From positions 8,098,001 to 8,162,000 of the forward strand of contig NW_018344015.1 in assembly GCF_002099425.1 (NCBI RefSeq): a stretch of 64,000 nt of DNA, written 5' to 3'. Positions 54,285 to 64,000 of the stretch are shown here, one piece after another (positions within the stretch are counted from its first letter, which is position 1; each line of letters begins with the position of its first letter). The notes under the pieces are model-generated. The model was not told the origin of the DNA, ran no database searches, and saw nothing but the letters and a program-made list of their open reading frames with translations. A program made the translations under genes and the position numbers. Source of the stretch: Phascolarctos cinereus (lineage: Eukaryota > Chordata > Mammalia > Diprotodontia > Phascolarctidae).

Positions 54285-55335
54285 TTAACTTGAAAAGACT
54301 ACAAGCCAAGACTAAAGTGGAGAGGAAGTTGGTGCATGACTTGTTTGCAGATGATTATGCTCTCAATACAGCCTTTGAGGCTGAGATGCAACAAAGTGTG
54401 GATTGATGCTCTGCCACTTGTGCTGATGTTAGCCTGACAATTAACACCAGAAGCTCTTTACCAGCTAGCACTGCAACATCCCACATGAAACCATCGGTTA
54501 TAGCAAATGGAGAAATTTTGAGTGCTAGCTGGATGAGTTCACTTACCTTGACAGTATACTTTCCAAGGATATACACATAGATGACGAAGTCAACACATAT
54601 GTTGCCAGCACTTGCTCAGTGTTTGGGAGGCTCTGAAAGAATGTATGGGAGAGAAGAAGTGATAAGCTATCTACCAAACTGAAGGTCTGTAAAGTTGTTG
54701 TGCTGACCTCATTGCTGTATGCTTGTAAAGCTTGGACAGTCTACCAGTGCAATGCCAGAAAATTGAACCTCTTCCATTTGAATTACCTTAGGATTCTGAA
54801 GATTACCAGACAAGATAAAGCACTGCCACTGAGGTGCCTTCTTGAGCTGAACTGCCAAGCATTCAAACTCTGCTGCAGAGAGTGTAACTCTGAAGGACTG
54901 GCCACATTGTTCAAACAGCAAATGCATGTTTGCCTAACAGACTATTTTATGGAGAACTCACACAAGGCAAGTGTTCACCTGGTGGTTATAAGACGTGATA
55001 CAAGAACACTCTCAAGATCTCTGTGAAGAACTTTGGTATTAATTGTGAGTCAAGGGAGACACTGGAACAGAACTGCCCTGCACGGTGTGCCAGCGTCAAA
55101 GAAGGCATTACAAAGCAGAATTGCAGTAGCTCTAAAGAAACACGAGCTACACAGATTTAGACATCTCTGATCTGAATGTTCACATGGACTATTTGTGCCT
55201 GACCTGTAGTAGAGCCTTCTGAACTTCTATTAGTGTGATTAGCCATAGTTGGACACACTGTACATTGACCCTGACATCATGACGTCATTCTGGTCTTCTT
55301 CTAGCACGGAGGACAAACAATAGCAATTCAATACG
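54285..55335 (+). mobile_element. R4/Dong- or RTE-type LINE, RT to 3' end, decayed
   Basis: The + strand encodes KLVHDLFADDYALNTAFEAEMQQSVD near the start, with the RT catalytic FADD at 54344-54355. It is followed by LLYACKAWTVYQCNARKLNLFH..LRILKI (about 54709-54800), matching the LLYGCE.W......R.L..FH...LR.IL pattern after the RT. Near 55190-55260 a frame reads YLCLTCSRAF, then VISHSWTHC, a decayed C-terminal zinc finger. Stops and frame changes throughout; 5'-truncated before the RT core. Ends near GAGGACAAACAATAGCAATTC. The endonuclease end is missing. Confidence 0.75.
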
Positions 55336-55679
55336 GGCATTGATATGACTCTTTTCTAGCCTGTCCCAAGCCTCATGAGATGCTGCATTTGCATACAATA
55401 ATCACATCAGCTAAACCTGCTTGCTGGGCTGCGTGACTCAGTGTGCTGAGGGTTAATTGCTCTTTTGGCTTGGTTGTGCAGGAGAAAGTGCCCAAGTTCT
55501 CCCTATTTTCATTCTATAGGCGTTGTACAAACAACTTCCACCCTGTAGGGATCTTGGAGACCTCATTCTTTGCCAAATGGAAATGGGACCTTTTCAGAAG
55601 TGTGTGTGTGGGGCTCCAGTGGTCTAGCTAGGTTGGTGACTCTGTAAATGGTGTTAGTGAGGCAACAAAACGTGCTAGT
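55336..55679. other. Unassigned DNA
   Basis: Nothing recognised. Confidence 0.4.
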
Positions 55680-55890
55680 AATACATAAAGAGGCCTTTGA
55701 AGTAGTGGAGAAAGCAGCGGGTAAGGAATTGTGATTTGAGCTTGGCCTCCAACACTCACTGGTTGCTTGATTTCTGGGAAAGTCAGTTAACTTGTCTAAA
55801 CATGTTTTCTCACCTATGAAACTCAATTATAAAGTAGATAATAATACCTGTTCTACTTATCTCATAAGTTATCAGGGTCAAATTAAATAG
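55680..55890 (+). repeat. MIR SINE
   Basis: 'gtagtggagaaagcagcgggtaaggaattg', 'tgggaaagtcagttaacttgtc', 'agtagataataatacctgttctacttatctc'. Confidence 0.75.
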
Positions 55891-55924
55891 ACTTCCCCTT
55901 AAACACACTATTTCTAGCCAAACT

Positions 55925-56410
55925 GTCTGACTTGCTGTTCCTTGCCAATGGTCTTCTTTTTCCTCCTGAGGAAACAGGGTGTTCCCTCATCCCTGAAATG
56001 TCCTTCCTTATCACCTTCACTTTTTAGAATTCCTGGTCTATATAGCCTGCTGTCAGCTGGCTGGCAGCTTACGGCACACCAAAGGATTTCAGGCGGCCCT
56101 TGAAAAATATAGAGGAAAACATCCTTTGCATGTAAAGGAAATCTTTTGGCATGCCACAAGTCACTGTGGGGCCATAGGTTATGCAGGCCTGCTTTAAGGC
56201 ATAGCTCAAAGGATGCGTTCTACAAGAGGCCTTTCATAATCCTTTCAGTTGTTGGTGCCTTACCCCAAATTACCTTTTATTGTGTTTGACTAATCTGTGT
56301 ACATATAAGTGTAAACTCCTAAGGTCATAGCCTTTTTGTTGGGTGCAAAATTACCTAGCTTACTACCTTGCACATAGTAGGCTTTTAATAAGTCTTTGTT
56401 GAATAATCAA
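55925..56410 (+). mobile_element. L2 3' end, sense, with insertion
   Basis: 'cctcatccctgaaatgtccttccttatcacc', 'agaattcctggtct', then after the insertion 'ttaaggcatagctcaaaggatgcg', 'ctacaagaggcctttcataatcc', 'ctgtgtacatataagtgtaaactcc', 'gcacatagtaggcttttaataag'. Continuous L2 3' UTR apart from 56042-56192. Confidence 0.85.
56042..56192 (-). mobile_element. Short MITE-like insertion in the L2
   Basis: About 150 bp absent from L2. On the minus strand it starts CAGGCCTGCATAACCTATGG and ends GCAGGC, a short terminal inverted repeat of hAT style. No convincing target duplication. Family not identified. Confidence 0.55.
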
Positions 56411-56494
56411 AATATATGAAATTGCTCTGAAAAAATGGAAAAAATGTTTTAAAGTAATGAGATAATGCAAAAAGCATAATGAAAATCTCAAGTA

Positions 56495-56732
56495 TTAAAT
56501 AGCTAGCATTTATATAGAGCTTTAAGGTTCCCAAAGTGCTTCTACATGTGTTCTAATTTTGGGGGCAACAGCCTTCCAAGGTAGATGCTGTTATCTATCC
56601 TGTTTTCCAGATGAGGAAACAGAGACCGAGAGAGGTTAAATGACTTTCCTAGTGTCGCATTGCTAGTAAGAGCTTTAGGTAGGATTGGGCCTTTCTGGAA
56701 CCAGAGTCCAACACTCTTCACTCTGCTGCCTA
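56495..56732 (-). repeat. MAR1/MIR-type SINE, full length, antisense
   Basis: 'aatagctagcatttatatagagctttaaggttcccaaagtgcttc', 'ttttccagatgaggaaacagagaccgagagagg'. Confidence 0.85.
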
Positions 56733-58345
56733 ATGAAAGATGTTGTGATGTTACCAAAACGCTAAAAATAACCAAGAATTAGATTGTAACCCAAAGTTGG
56801 TCATGAAAAATTATACAAACAGGAAGTTGGGGGAGTTCAAATGCAACTTTTAAGAGTTTTCTCCAAATATTAGCTTTCTGGTCCAAGTAGAAGTCATGGT
56901 TTATTAGTCATGGATTATAGCATGGACCTAGGGCAAATCTGGGGCAAGTACTGGAGTTCTTTCCTTTCTCTTCACTGATGAATAGTCTTCACCTCTTAGT
57001 TAAAAACTAAACTGGAAGAAAAGATTAGTCATAGAGAACCAGGATTTTTTTTTGCCCATCATTAACTGGAAATGATATGAATAGTTGAAAGGTAAAATCA
57101 TTTTTTCTTCTTTTTCCCTTTCCTGCAGTGAAATGACAGCACAGAGGGTATGGTCTCTTCTTTTTTTTTTCCTTTTTGAGTAAGAGTGGTGATTCCTAAG
57201 TTGACAGACCTTTTCATAGAGGAATATGTGATTATAGTGAGTTAATGCATACAGAGCAGCCCTTTAACAAGATGCAAGTTCAGTACAATTCAATTACTGG
57301 TGAAATATGACTACTAGGGACCATGAGATCTTTTCACAGTTTAAAAACTGATTAAAATGCATTTTTACCCCCTAGTATCTCTTTGGAGATCATCTAATTA
57401 GAGAGATATTGAGTAACAATGCTTTACCTGGAGAGTTTTCAGGGATAAAGTTTAAAGCCCACTATAGTCTGAAATGTCATTCATTACTTTGAGGAAGATG
57501 GTGAAGGAAATCAGGAGCATTTAAATGAACAAGTTACCTTCTATTCCTTTCTAAACCTTTGAGACTGTAAACTTGAATTAAAGTCTCACATTTCATATAT
57601 TTTTTAAATGCACGTGACTGCAAGGGGATGAAGAAAGACAGTGGGATACTGTTGAATATCTGAAAAATTGTTTTCCTCCTTATTAAATACTTTTTGAGAT
57701 TAGAACATATGATCTGATAGATTAGGCAAAAATGCATGCCAGATATTGGTGCCTAGTTTTGAGTGAATTTGACATTTCAAATTGAATGAATTGATAGGGT
57801 ACTTCTATAGTTCTTTGGATTTGTGATCTTATCAGTGTGAGCATACCCTCAAATGGAAGCAACTTATCCATTATTTCTCATCCTAGGAGAATCTTGTCTA
57901 TGTTCTCCCATAAATTATGAGAATGTTATGAAAGTTTTCCATATTCTTGATATTATGTGGGCACCAGTAACACAGGTGGACTCTTCCTTTTTTATTCCTT
58001 GCTATCTCCTGTGACCAACCTGTTTCTTTTCTGGTTTTATATTTCTGATATATTTTACATTTGTGTGGGAGTCCTCAGTGGTGATATGCTCTAGCATTTT
58101 TTATACTCATTGGACATATTTACATTGTTTTTGGGATGACACATAATTCAAATTCCTTGGAGCTGGTATTACTCAGTGATTTGCAAACACATGGCATTGA
58201 TGGGAGAATATTGGCACTAAAAAGATTAGCCTTTGTTCCAGGGAGAAGTTTAGGGTCATTGAAGACATTGTGCAATTTCCAAAATGTAATCTAACCTTCT
58301 GTCTTCCCTCTATTCCATTCTGGGCCCAGTTCATTATCCATATGT
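56733..58345. other. Repeat-poor unassigned DNA, 1.6 kb
   Basis: No transposon or gene recognised. One of the cleanest stretches in the window, hence a candidate for single-copy conserved DNA. Confidence 0.4.
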
Positions 58346-58349
58346 AACA

Positions 58350-58560
58350 TTAATTCTTTTTTTTTAAATCAATTATTTATTCTTAGCATTCATTTTAAAA
58401 AAATTTGAGTTCCAAATTCTCTCCCTCCTCCTTGAGAAGGCAAACAACATATCAATTATACATGTGAAATCACGTAAAACACATTTCTATGTTAGCCATG
58501 TGTAGTTTTACATATGTGTATATGCATATATGCACACTGATGAGTCAGTTCTATGGGTTG
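58350..58560 (-). repeat. L1 3' UTR fragment, antisense
   Basis: 'aatttgagttccaaattctctccctcctccttgagaaggcaaacaac' and 'tacatgtgaaatcacgtaaaacacatttctatgttagccatg' match the marsupial L1 3' UTR. Confidence 0.7.
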
Positions 58561-59293
58561 CCCATCTTGGCACAGAGTTAATTGCTTAATAAATCCTTGT
58601 TGACCAGTTAATTGATTTATTTCAAATCTGGACAATAGGCATTCCTCATCCATTTATTTTTCATGCATATGGTTAGTCATTCTAGATTTTACTTAGCAGG
58701 CTCTGATAATATAGGAAATAGTTATTTTTCATATTCTAAAGTCTGAATGGAAGTAATTTTTAGACAGGAACACAGTAGTAGGCTGGAAAATGGGTGAGTC
58801 GAGGGACAGATATTTAGCTTGGCTTAATAAGTAACTTGGATGCCCAGGAATGGCCAAGCAAACACATGATAGGAAGTGGTCTGACTAGCAGCATGTAAAG
58901 AGAATAGGGATCGATGACTGAAAAGCTGCTTGACATGGTAATAGTGTGACACACCTTCCTAGACTACTTCTCCCACTCATATTGGTGGGTTACCCCAGAT
59001 GGTAGCTGACTACTATTCCCTTAATGATTCTAGGGGTAACTCTGAAGATTTGGTGGAGTCTCTGTTACTGTCACTCATGAAACTTTATCCAGTGTGTTCC
59101 CTAGTGATTATCAATTAGCTAACCAGAGTTAATCAGCTTTTAAAAATTGGTATTTACTGAGATGGTAGAGCAAAAACAGTTGGTACAAAAATAAATCCCC
59201 AAAAGTCTGGGACATACTATCCCACATAGAGAATCCAGGAAAAAGTGGGCTCAGGCTTAGAGCATGTATGGTCCGTAGGACAAATTCCAGCTC

Positions 59294-59921
59294 CTGGTTG
59301 GATGGAAGTCCTTTTCCCCCTTCCTGAAGTCCTCACAAATTTCCTCTGAGGTATGTGTTCTCTTTGCTAGGCCCTAAGGGTCAAGATCCACATGGATCTT
59401 TACCCTGAAAAAATCAGATTTCCTGAAACTGCCTCTCTTAAGTGTGTCCTCCCTCAGCTCCTAGCAGTATGTATTCTTTGCTACTGCTCTAATCTTTTCC
59501 TGATAACATGATCAACAGTGGTGGTGGTGGTGGTGGTGGTGGTGGTGATGGAGGCTGTGGGGAGGCTGAATGAGAGGAACTGGGGCACTCACCTCATCTT
59601 GCCTGGCTCTGGCTCCTCAAAGTACTTTCCAAGGTTAGCTCTCAAAGAAATTGTTAGAATGTTACTGCAGAAATCTCCTTTGATATATAGAGGCCTAAAG
59701 GTGTGTCTAATTCTATTAACCAACCCCAAAATATTTGGTTGTATGATTTTATCCAATGGCTTGACCACCTCACCCTTTCTCAATTTGATTAACTAAATTG
59801 TTTGCACCTAGTTTATGCATTTGATTGATCTGACTGTGTCTAGGAATTATTTCTATCTACTTTACACATTTGATTCTTTAACTTAGAGGTATTCTTACCG
59901 GAAGGACTTCCATCCAACCAG
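59294..59921. repeat. Perfect 20-bp inverted repeat pair, 588 bp apart
   Basis: CTGGTTGGATGGAAGTCCTT at 59294-59313 and its exact reverse complement at 59902-59921. The ends do not match hAT, mariner or piggyBac termini that I know, and no target duplication is evident. Confidence 0.8.
59519..59548. repeat. (GGT)n microsatellite
   Basis: About nine GGT units. Confidence 0.97.
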
Positions 59922-60097
59922 CATTAATTGGAGTTGAGGGGATCTGAAGTACTCCTTTTTCAATGGTAAAACTTTTGAAATAAAATCAAAGAACTAAGAA
60001 GCAGACGTTCAAAGTCTCTCCCTCTACCTTTTTTTTTAAAAATCAAAACTCTTCTCCAAACACCCCAATTTTTTTTTAAAGCACTTACCTCAGTTAT

Positions 60098-60210
60098 GTG
60101 TTTAATTACTGCAGGTATAATTATCTACTTAGCCCTTATTTTATGAGAACAGCTAGCTAACCATAATTGTTACGTGTACTTAATTGGCACAGAGAATCTA
60201 GCTAATTGCA
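60098..60210. promoter_or_regulatory. Candidate homeodomain-site cluster
   Basis: Five TAATTA/TAATTG cores within about 110 bp (60103, 60118, 60164, 60181, 60203) in repeat-free DNA. Motif density only; no proof of function. Confidence 0.25.
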
Positions 60211-60689
60211 GGTGCATTTAGCTGGCGTATGGATTTTTCACATTTGTTAGAAAAGGAGGTGAGAAGTATTGACCAAGGTTTTAGGCAGTTTGCAAGGGTG
60301 CATTTTTATAGTTTCCCTGGCTAGTGGGTCATTTATCTACTAGTCTCTTAAAAGTTGGTGGAGATGCTATATTGATAGGAACTTGTACCATATGGTATAA
60401 GTCAAAGGAGCTAAGCTTAATAAATTAATAAAATTAGTGTTTTGATCAGGCCTTTCTGGAAAGTTTGAAAGCTCAGTAATTTAGTTTTGACAATGGCATA
60501 CTTTCAACGTTTTGTTCATCTGTATTCATTAGAATTATCAGGTTTAGTAGTTTTTAAATTATTCTACCATATCCTGTACAATTCTGTTTGGAGTCAGATT
60601 GAAAACATATCATTTCTGGGCCTGGCTTCATCAACAACTGAATGACCTTGGACAAATCAATTAATTAATTTTCCTTACCTGTTAAATAT

Positions 60690-60801
60690 GAGAGGCAGCA
60701 TGGTATAGTGGATAAAGAGTTAGCCTCAAAACCAGGAAGGACTGCATTCAAGCTTCATCTCTGAGATATACTGACTGTATGACCTGGAATGTGATCTAGG
60801 C
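60690..60801 (+). repeat. MIR3-like marsupial SINE, part 1
   Basis: GAGGCAGCATGGTATAGTGG head to GGAATGTGATCTAGGC, cut by a hAT element; continues at 61004-61140. Confidence 0.85.
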
Positions 60802-61003
60802 CAGAGGTATTAAAAATGCCCAGGGAGTGTTAGTGCCCAGGAATCAGATTAAAATTCAATTGGGAAATATGTAACAAAATAAATAAAAATAAAACAGAAT
60901 GTAGATTATGTTAATATGTATTTTTAAAATTCAGTATGTGGCTACAGGGATCCTTATGTACAGATTTAATGGCCCCTATTTCTATTTGAGTTTGACATCC
61001 CTG
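60802..61003. mobile_element. hAT MITE with perfect 8-bp target duplication
   Basis: 202 bp from CAGAGGTATTAAAAATGC to GAGTTTGACATCCCTG, flanked by ATCTAGGC on both sides (60794-60801 and 61004-61011). The CAGRGGTRT...ACATCCCTG ends correspond to the CAGGGGTGTCAAA-type hAT terminus. Splits a SINE whose halves rejoin when one duplication copy is removed. Confidence 0.92.
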
Positions 61004-61140
61004 ATCTAGGCAACTCTTTGAGACTGTAAGGTCTAGAGAAGCTGCTGACCTATGTTAATAGAGGGAGTTTCCTCATCTGGAATTTCTCTCTCAACGCAAT
61101 TATGGATCTAGTCCCTATTCCTATCTTAATTGATAGTTAA
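61004..61140 (+). repeat. MIR3-like marsupial SINE, part 2
   Basis: GGCAACTCTTTGAGACTGTAAG, GAGTTTCCTCATCTGGAATTTC; same body as 6378-6590. Confidence 0.85.
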
Positions 61141-61226
61141 AAGTTTTAAAGTAGAATTATAGCATTTGGAATTGAAAGAGAGCTTAGACTATTTACTCCA
61201 ACTTCTTGCAAAATGAAGAAACAGTC

Positions 61227-61338
<112 letters not shown>

Positions 61339-61600
61339 GGGGCAGCTAGGTGGTGCAGTGGATAGAGTGCCAGCCCTGGAGTCTGAAGGACCTGAATTCA
61401 AATCCAGCCTCCAGAAACTTACAAACTATGTGACCCTGAGCAAGCCACCTAACCCTCTTTGCCTCAGTTTCCTCATCGGTAAAATGAGCTGGAGAAGGAA
61501 ATGATAAACCATTTTAGTATCTTTGCCACGAAAACTCCAAATAGGGTCATGGAGTGTGGGATGGAACTGTAAGGGCACAGCAACAAAAGTGATAGAGGCA
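61339..61600 (+). repeat. Long marsupial SINE, full length
   Basis: GGGGCAGCTAGGTGGTGCAG head, CAAATCCAGCCTCCAGAAAC, GAGCTGGAGAAGGAAATGAT, ATCTTTGCCACGAAAACTCC, tail GGCACAGCAACAA. Confidence 0.95.
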
Positions 61601-61751
61601 AAGCTTAATTTTTGCTCCTCTGAACAAGGGTTCAGTCCTTTGCTGCTCCTCCAACTCCAGGGCCAGGAGGTCTATTTATAGGCCAGGAACTCTTGCCATT
61701 GCCATTCTTCAGAAGTCAATCCCCACCACTTGACCACATGAGTCTGTTCTC

Positions 61752-61930
61752 CACAATATAGTAGAAAGAATATTTGGAGGTAGAGAATCCAGATACAAAT
61801 TCCACCTCTCCTGCTTATTCCCTCCGATGTCTTGGATAAGTCACTTAACTACTTTGTCCCTCAATTTCATCATCTGTAAAATCACAGGGTTGACCTAGCT
61901 AAATTTTCTAGTTCTAAATCTATCAGTCTA
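61752..61930 (+). repeat. MIR SINE
   Basis: 'cacaatatagtagaaagaatatttggagg', 'cttggataagtcacttaactac', 'atttcatcatctgtaaaatcacagggttg'. Confidence 0.8.
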
Positions 61931-62415
61931 TGGTTACCATCTCTGAGGCTGAGAGCTCCCACCACCGATTTGCTACAGGCGTAGGTCCAGGATTTCTTAC
62001 TAGATGGAAATGATGGAAATCTTGGCATCTGGCTGCCGCCATCTCTTAGACAATGAGGCTGTGCTACTGCTTTTCTAAAGGCTACCATCTCTGGGGCTGA
62101 ACGTGTGTGTAATAAGGTGACTGCGGGGGATATGCAAAGGCAGGCTTCGTTCTACCTATGGCTTCCTTTGGGACTTGGGTTCATTGCTGATTTTCTCTGA
62201 TTTGACTCCTCTTCTGATTAGATCTGCCTTCCATCTCTCCTCTTATCTATTTCTTTATGTAGGGCCTCTTTAATGGGTGCATGTTAAGTAATTGCCTGAC
62301 CTAATCCCTAGGACCATGACCATTCCTGTGGAGGAGACATACCCAAAGTACCAAACAAAGGCCACATTCTTGAACCTGGCTAAGTCATCCAGGTTTGTTC
62401 TCACTCCATTCTCTA
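61931..62415. other. Unassigned DNA
   Basis: GC-moderate sequence with no recognised feature. Confidence 0.4.
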
Positions 62416-62417
62416 CA

Positions 62418-62575
62418 AATGCAAGTATTATTGTCCCTATTTTATGCATGAGGAAACTGAAGACTCAACAATTACAACCTGTGGATGTTTACATAGCTAA
62501 TTAGCTTCAGAGGTAGTATTTGAACCCAGGCCTTTCCTCATTCTAAATCTTATTCGCTTTTCACCATTTCCCATA
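62418..62575 (-). repeat. Antisense MIR
   Basis: 'ccctattttatgcatgaggaaactgaagactcaac', 'ggtagtatttgaacccaggcc'. Confidence 0.8.
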
Positions 62576-63435
62576 GCTGAGTAGGTTTTTTAGCTGGGTA
62601 ATCTTTACTTTGTTTCTGAAACTATGTGATTTGTAATATACCATAATTTTTTTTTTCTAGAAAACTTGCTTTATCCAGCAAATACTTGGTATCAGTGCCT
62701 TTTGTTTTTATGAGAAAGAAATGTTCAGTTTTTGCATTAAATATTGGTTCTGGATTCACAAGCCTTGAGTGCCTTTGCTTTGGGGGTGGGTGGGAAGAAG
62801 AGAGTATATATATGGAGAAAGAAATATAGTTACCCCAATTGACTTGATTATAGGTCGAGGGGAGATGATGAATTAATTTTGGAAATTTATATTTTGAAGA
62901 ATTCTGAAATCTTACCCAAGATAAAATCAAAGCATTTTGAAAATTAGTGCTTATTCAAGTATAATTTCTTCCCCCCAACATTTAAATTCTGGATTATGTT
63001 GGTATGCACTCCAGGGGGCACTGTGGTTCAATGCTACTGAAATCAGTCTTGATTTCTTGCAGCTGCATGCTTGCATAATTTAAGAAGGACTTATACTAGA
63101 GTAATTTAGAAGCAGTAAAGGACCTTCTCAGTAAAGGGCTGCTTGTTCCCTGCCTGATTTTGTTGTCAAGACTCCTTTTCTGGAAAAAAAAAAAGGTGAG
63201 ATCTTATTAAATAAATTGATAACAGAAAAGTTGGGCAAAAGAAAGCAGTCTAACATTATTAAGTACTACTTAAAAACTATTGAAAATGGCCTTCACCATG
63301 GAATTTCAATAGATTTTTCTTTAAAATGGCTAGTCTAGAGACATATTCAAGAGTTTGGTGTTAGCCAGTTTCCTGAGATTTTATTCTGTCATGAAGGGAG
63401 AAGCACAGTAAAGACTGAAATGAAGAGTGCTCTCC
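62576..63435. other. Repeat-poor unassigned DNA
   Basis: No transposon recognised. Holds the CTCF-like motif at 63010-63023. Confidence 0.4.
63010..63023 (+). promoter_or_regulatory. Candidate CTCF binding site
   Basis: CACTCCAGGGGGCACTG contains the AGGGGGCAC core and matches about 12 of 14 positions of CCASYAGRKGGCRS. It lies in repeat-free sequence. Motif match only. Confidence 0.4.
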
Positions 63436-63439
63436 TGAG

Positions 63440-63550
63440 ACTTCAAACCTTCCCAAGACCAGGGCCTGTATTTTGCCTTTTCATATTCCCAGGGCATAAA
63501 GCAGCGCTTGGCACATGGTAGACACTTACTAACTGCTTATTGGCTGCCTT
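63440..63550 (+). repeat. L2 3'-end fragment
   Basis: 'accagggcctgtattttgccttttcatattcccagggcataaagcagcgcttggcacatggtagacactt'. Confidence 0.8.
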
Positions 63551-63594
63551 TTTTGGACGAGTCTATGATGTACATTTTCTCTGATATCATTTAA

Positions 63595-63785
63595 ATGGAG
63601 GAGAGTGGTATGTATATATAGCAGAGCATTCTTAGCAAAAGGAATAATAGGCCAAAGTGTCAGGAAGCCATATAACATGTTCTAGGAACAATATAGGTTC
63701 CAGGCTGGCTTGAACATAATGTGTATGAAGAGATGTGGGGGTGGGGGGGTAAGTGAAAAATGAAGCTGCAAAAGTAGGTTAGATA
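63595..63785 (-). repeat. L2 LINE fragment, antisense
   Basis: 'tctaggaacaatataggttccaggctggcttgaac', 'gaagctgcaaaagtaggttaga' correspond loosely to antisense L2 3' blocks; degraded. Confidence 0.55.
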
Positions 63786-64000
63786 TGGTGGTGTGCTGGT
63801 AATGTTTAAAAACTGACTCTCTAAAAACAAATGATACACTTTCAGTATGATCTACATTATTAACATTTCCCCCATCACTTTCTTAAGTCTTGAAAATCAA
63901 CGAGACAATAAATCAAGCCTTGATTTATAGTTTTTGCTGATTTTTGAGGTATAAATGTTCACATTGAAAATTTAACAATTGGCTCTCCTGAGTTGATATG
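63786..64000 (+). mobile_element. hAT-like non-autonomous element, copy 3 of 3 (runs off window)
   Basis: TGGTGGTGTGCTGGTAATGTTTAAAAACTGACTCTC onward, with ACATTATTAACATTT and TCACATTGAAAATTTAACAAT as in copies at 3332 and 32149. The right terminus lies beyond the window. Confidence 0.7.

Larger units (their letters stand above)
58625..60685. other. Repeat-poor unassigned DNA, 2.1 kb
   Basis: No gene recognised. Includes the 20-bp inverted repeat, the (GGT)n run and the AT-rich motif cluster listed separately. Confidence 0.4.

Noticed and set aside
63737-63752. G-rich run as a possible G-quadruplex
   Set aside because: Only two G tracts are present; four are needed.

Overview
The window looks like non-coding genomic DNA from a marsupial. 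The main evidence is the dispersed repeats: many tRNA-derived SINEs starting GGGCAGCTAGGTGGCACAGT with a short A-rich tail, long MIR/MAR1-type SINEs, abundant L2, marsupial-type L1, CR1/L3 and RTE/R4-type LINE fragments, hAT MITEs and solo retroviral LTRs. The short SINEs end in an A-rich tail after TTGCCTA or TTGTCTAGC. They lack the longer 3' extension I remember from the abundant South American opossum SINE, so an Australian lineage is more likely; this is inference from memory.

I recognise no host protein-coding gene, rRNA, tRNA or other structured RNA gene. Essentially all longer open frames are shadows or pieces of transposons. The window is therefore probably intergenic or a large intron.

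Layout. 0-6.6 kb: sense and antisense L2, two solo LTRs each inserted in a SINE, and a hAT copy. 7.7-11.7 kb: an L1 that begins at its true 5' end but lacks ORF1 and the front of ORF2; it carries a perfect 16-bp target-site duplication, sits inside a SINE and contains a younger SINE. 11.7-20.5 kb: mostly unassigned sequence with scattered SINEs. 20.6-23.6 kb: antisense HAL1-like/L1 and CR1/L3 fragments and a CT tract. 24-33 kb: two hAT MITEs, a third solo LTR, many MIRs, and an L2 with hAT and SINE insertions. 35-38.9 kb: an RTE-tailed non-autonomous element, a nested L2/SINE/MITE/SINE stack and a 66-bp minisatellite. 40-43 kb: L1 3' ends in both orientations. 43-50 kb: antisense L2 with a long GA microsatellite, and a 190-bp segment present twice 3 kb apart at high identity. 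52-56.5 kb: an RTE-tail SINE close to a LINE whose 3' tail resembles it. 57-64 kb: repeat-poor stretches with a 20-bp inverted repeat, an AT-rich homeodomain-like cluster, a possible CTCF site, and a hAT copy with a perfect 8-bp target duplication.

Nothing here looks like a new gene system. The most informative observations are the internally deleted L1, the recent 190-bp duplication, the LINE/SINE tail sharing, three copies of one hAT family all lying in antisense L2, and a few candidate regulatory motifs in repeat-free DNA. All family names come from pattern recognition without a database search, and boundaries of old repeats are approximate to tens of bases.
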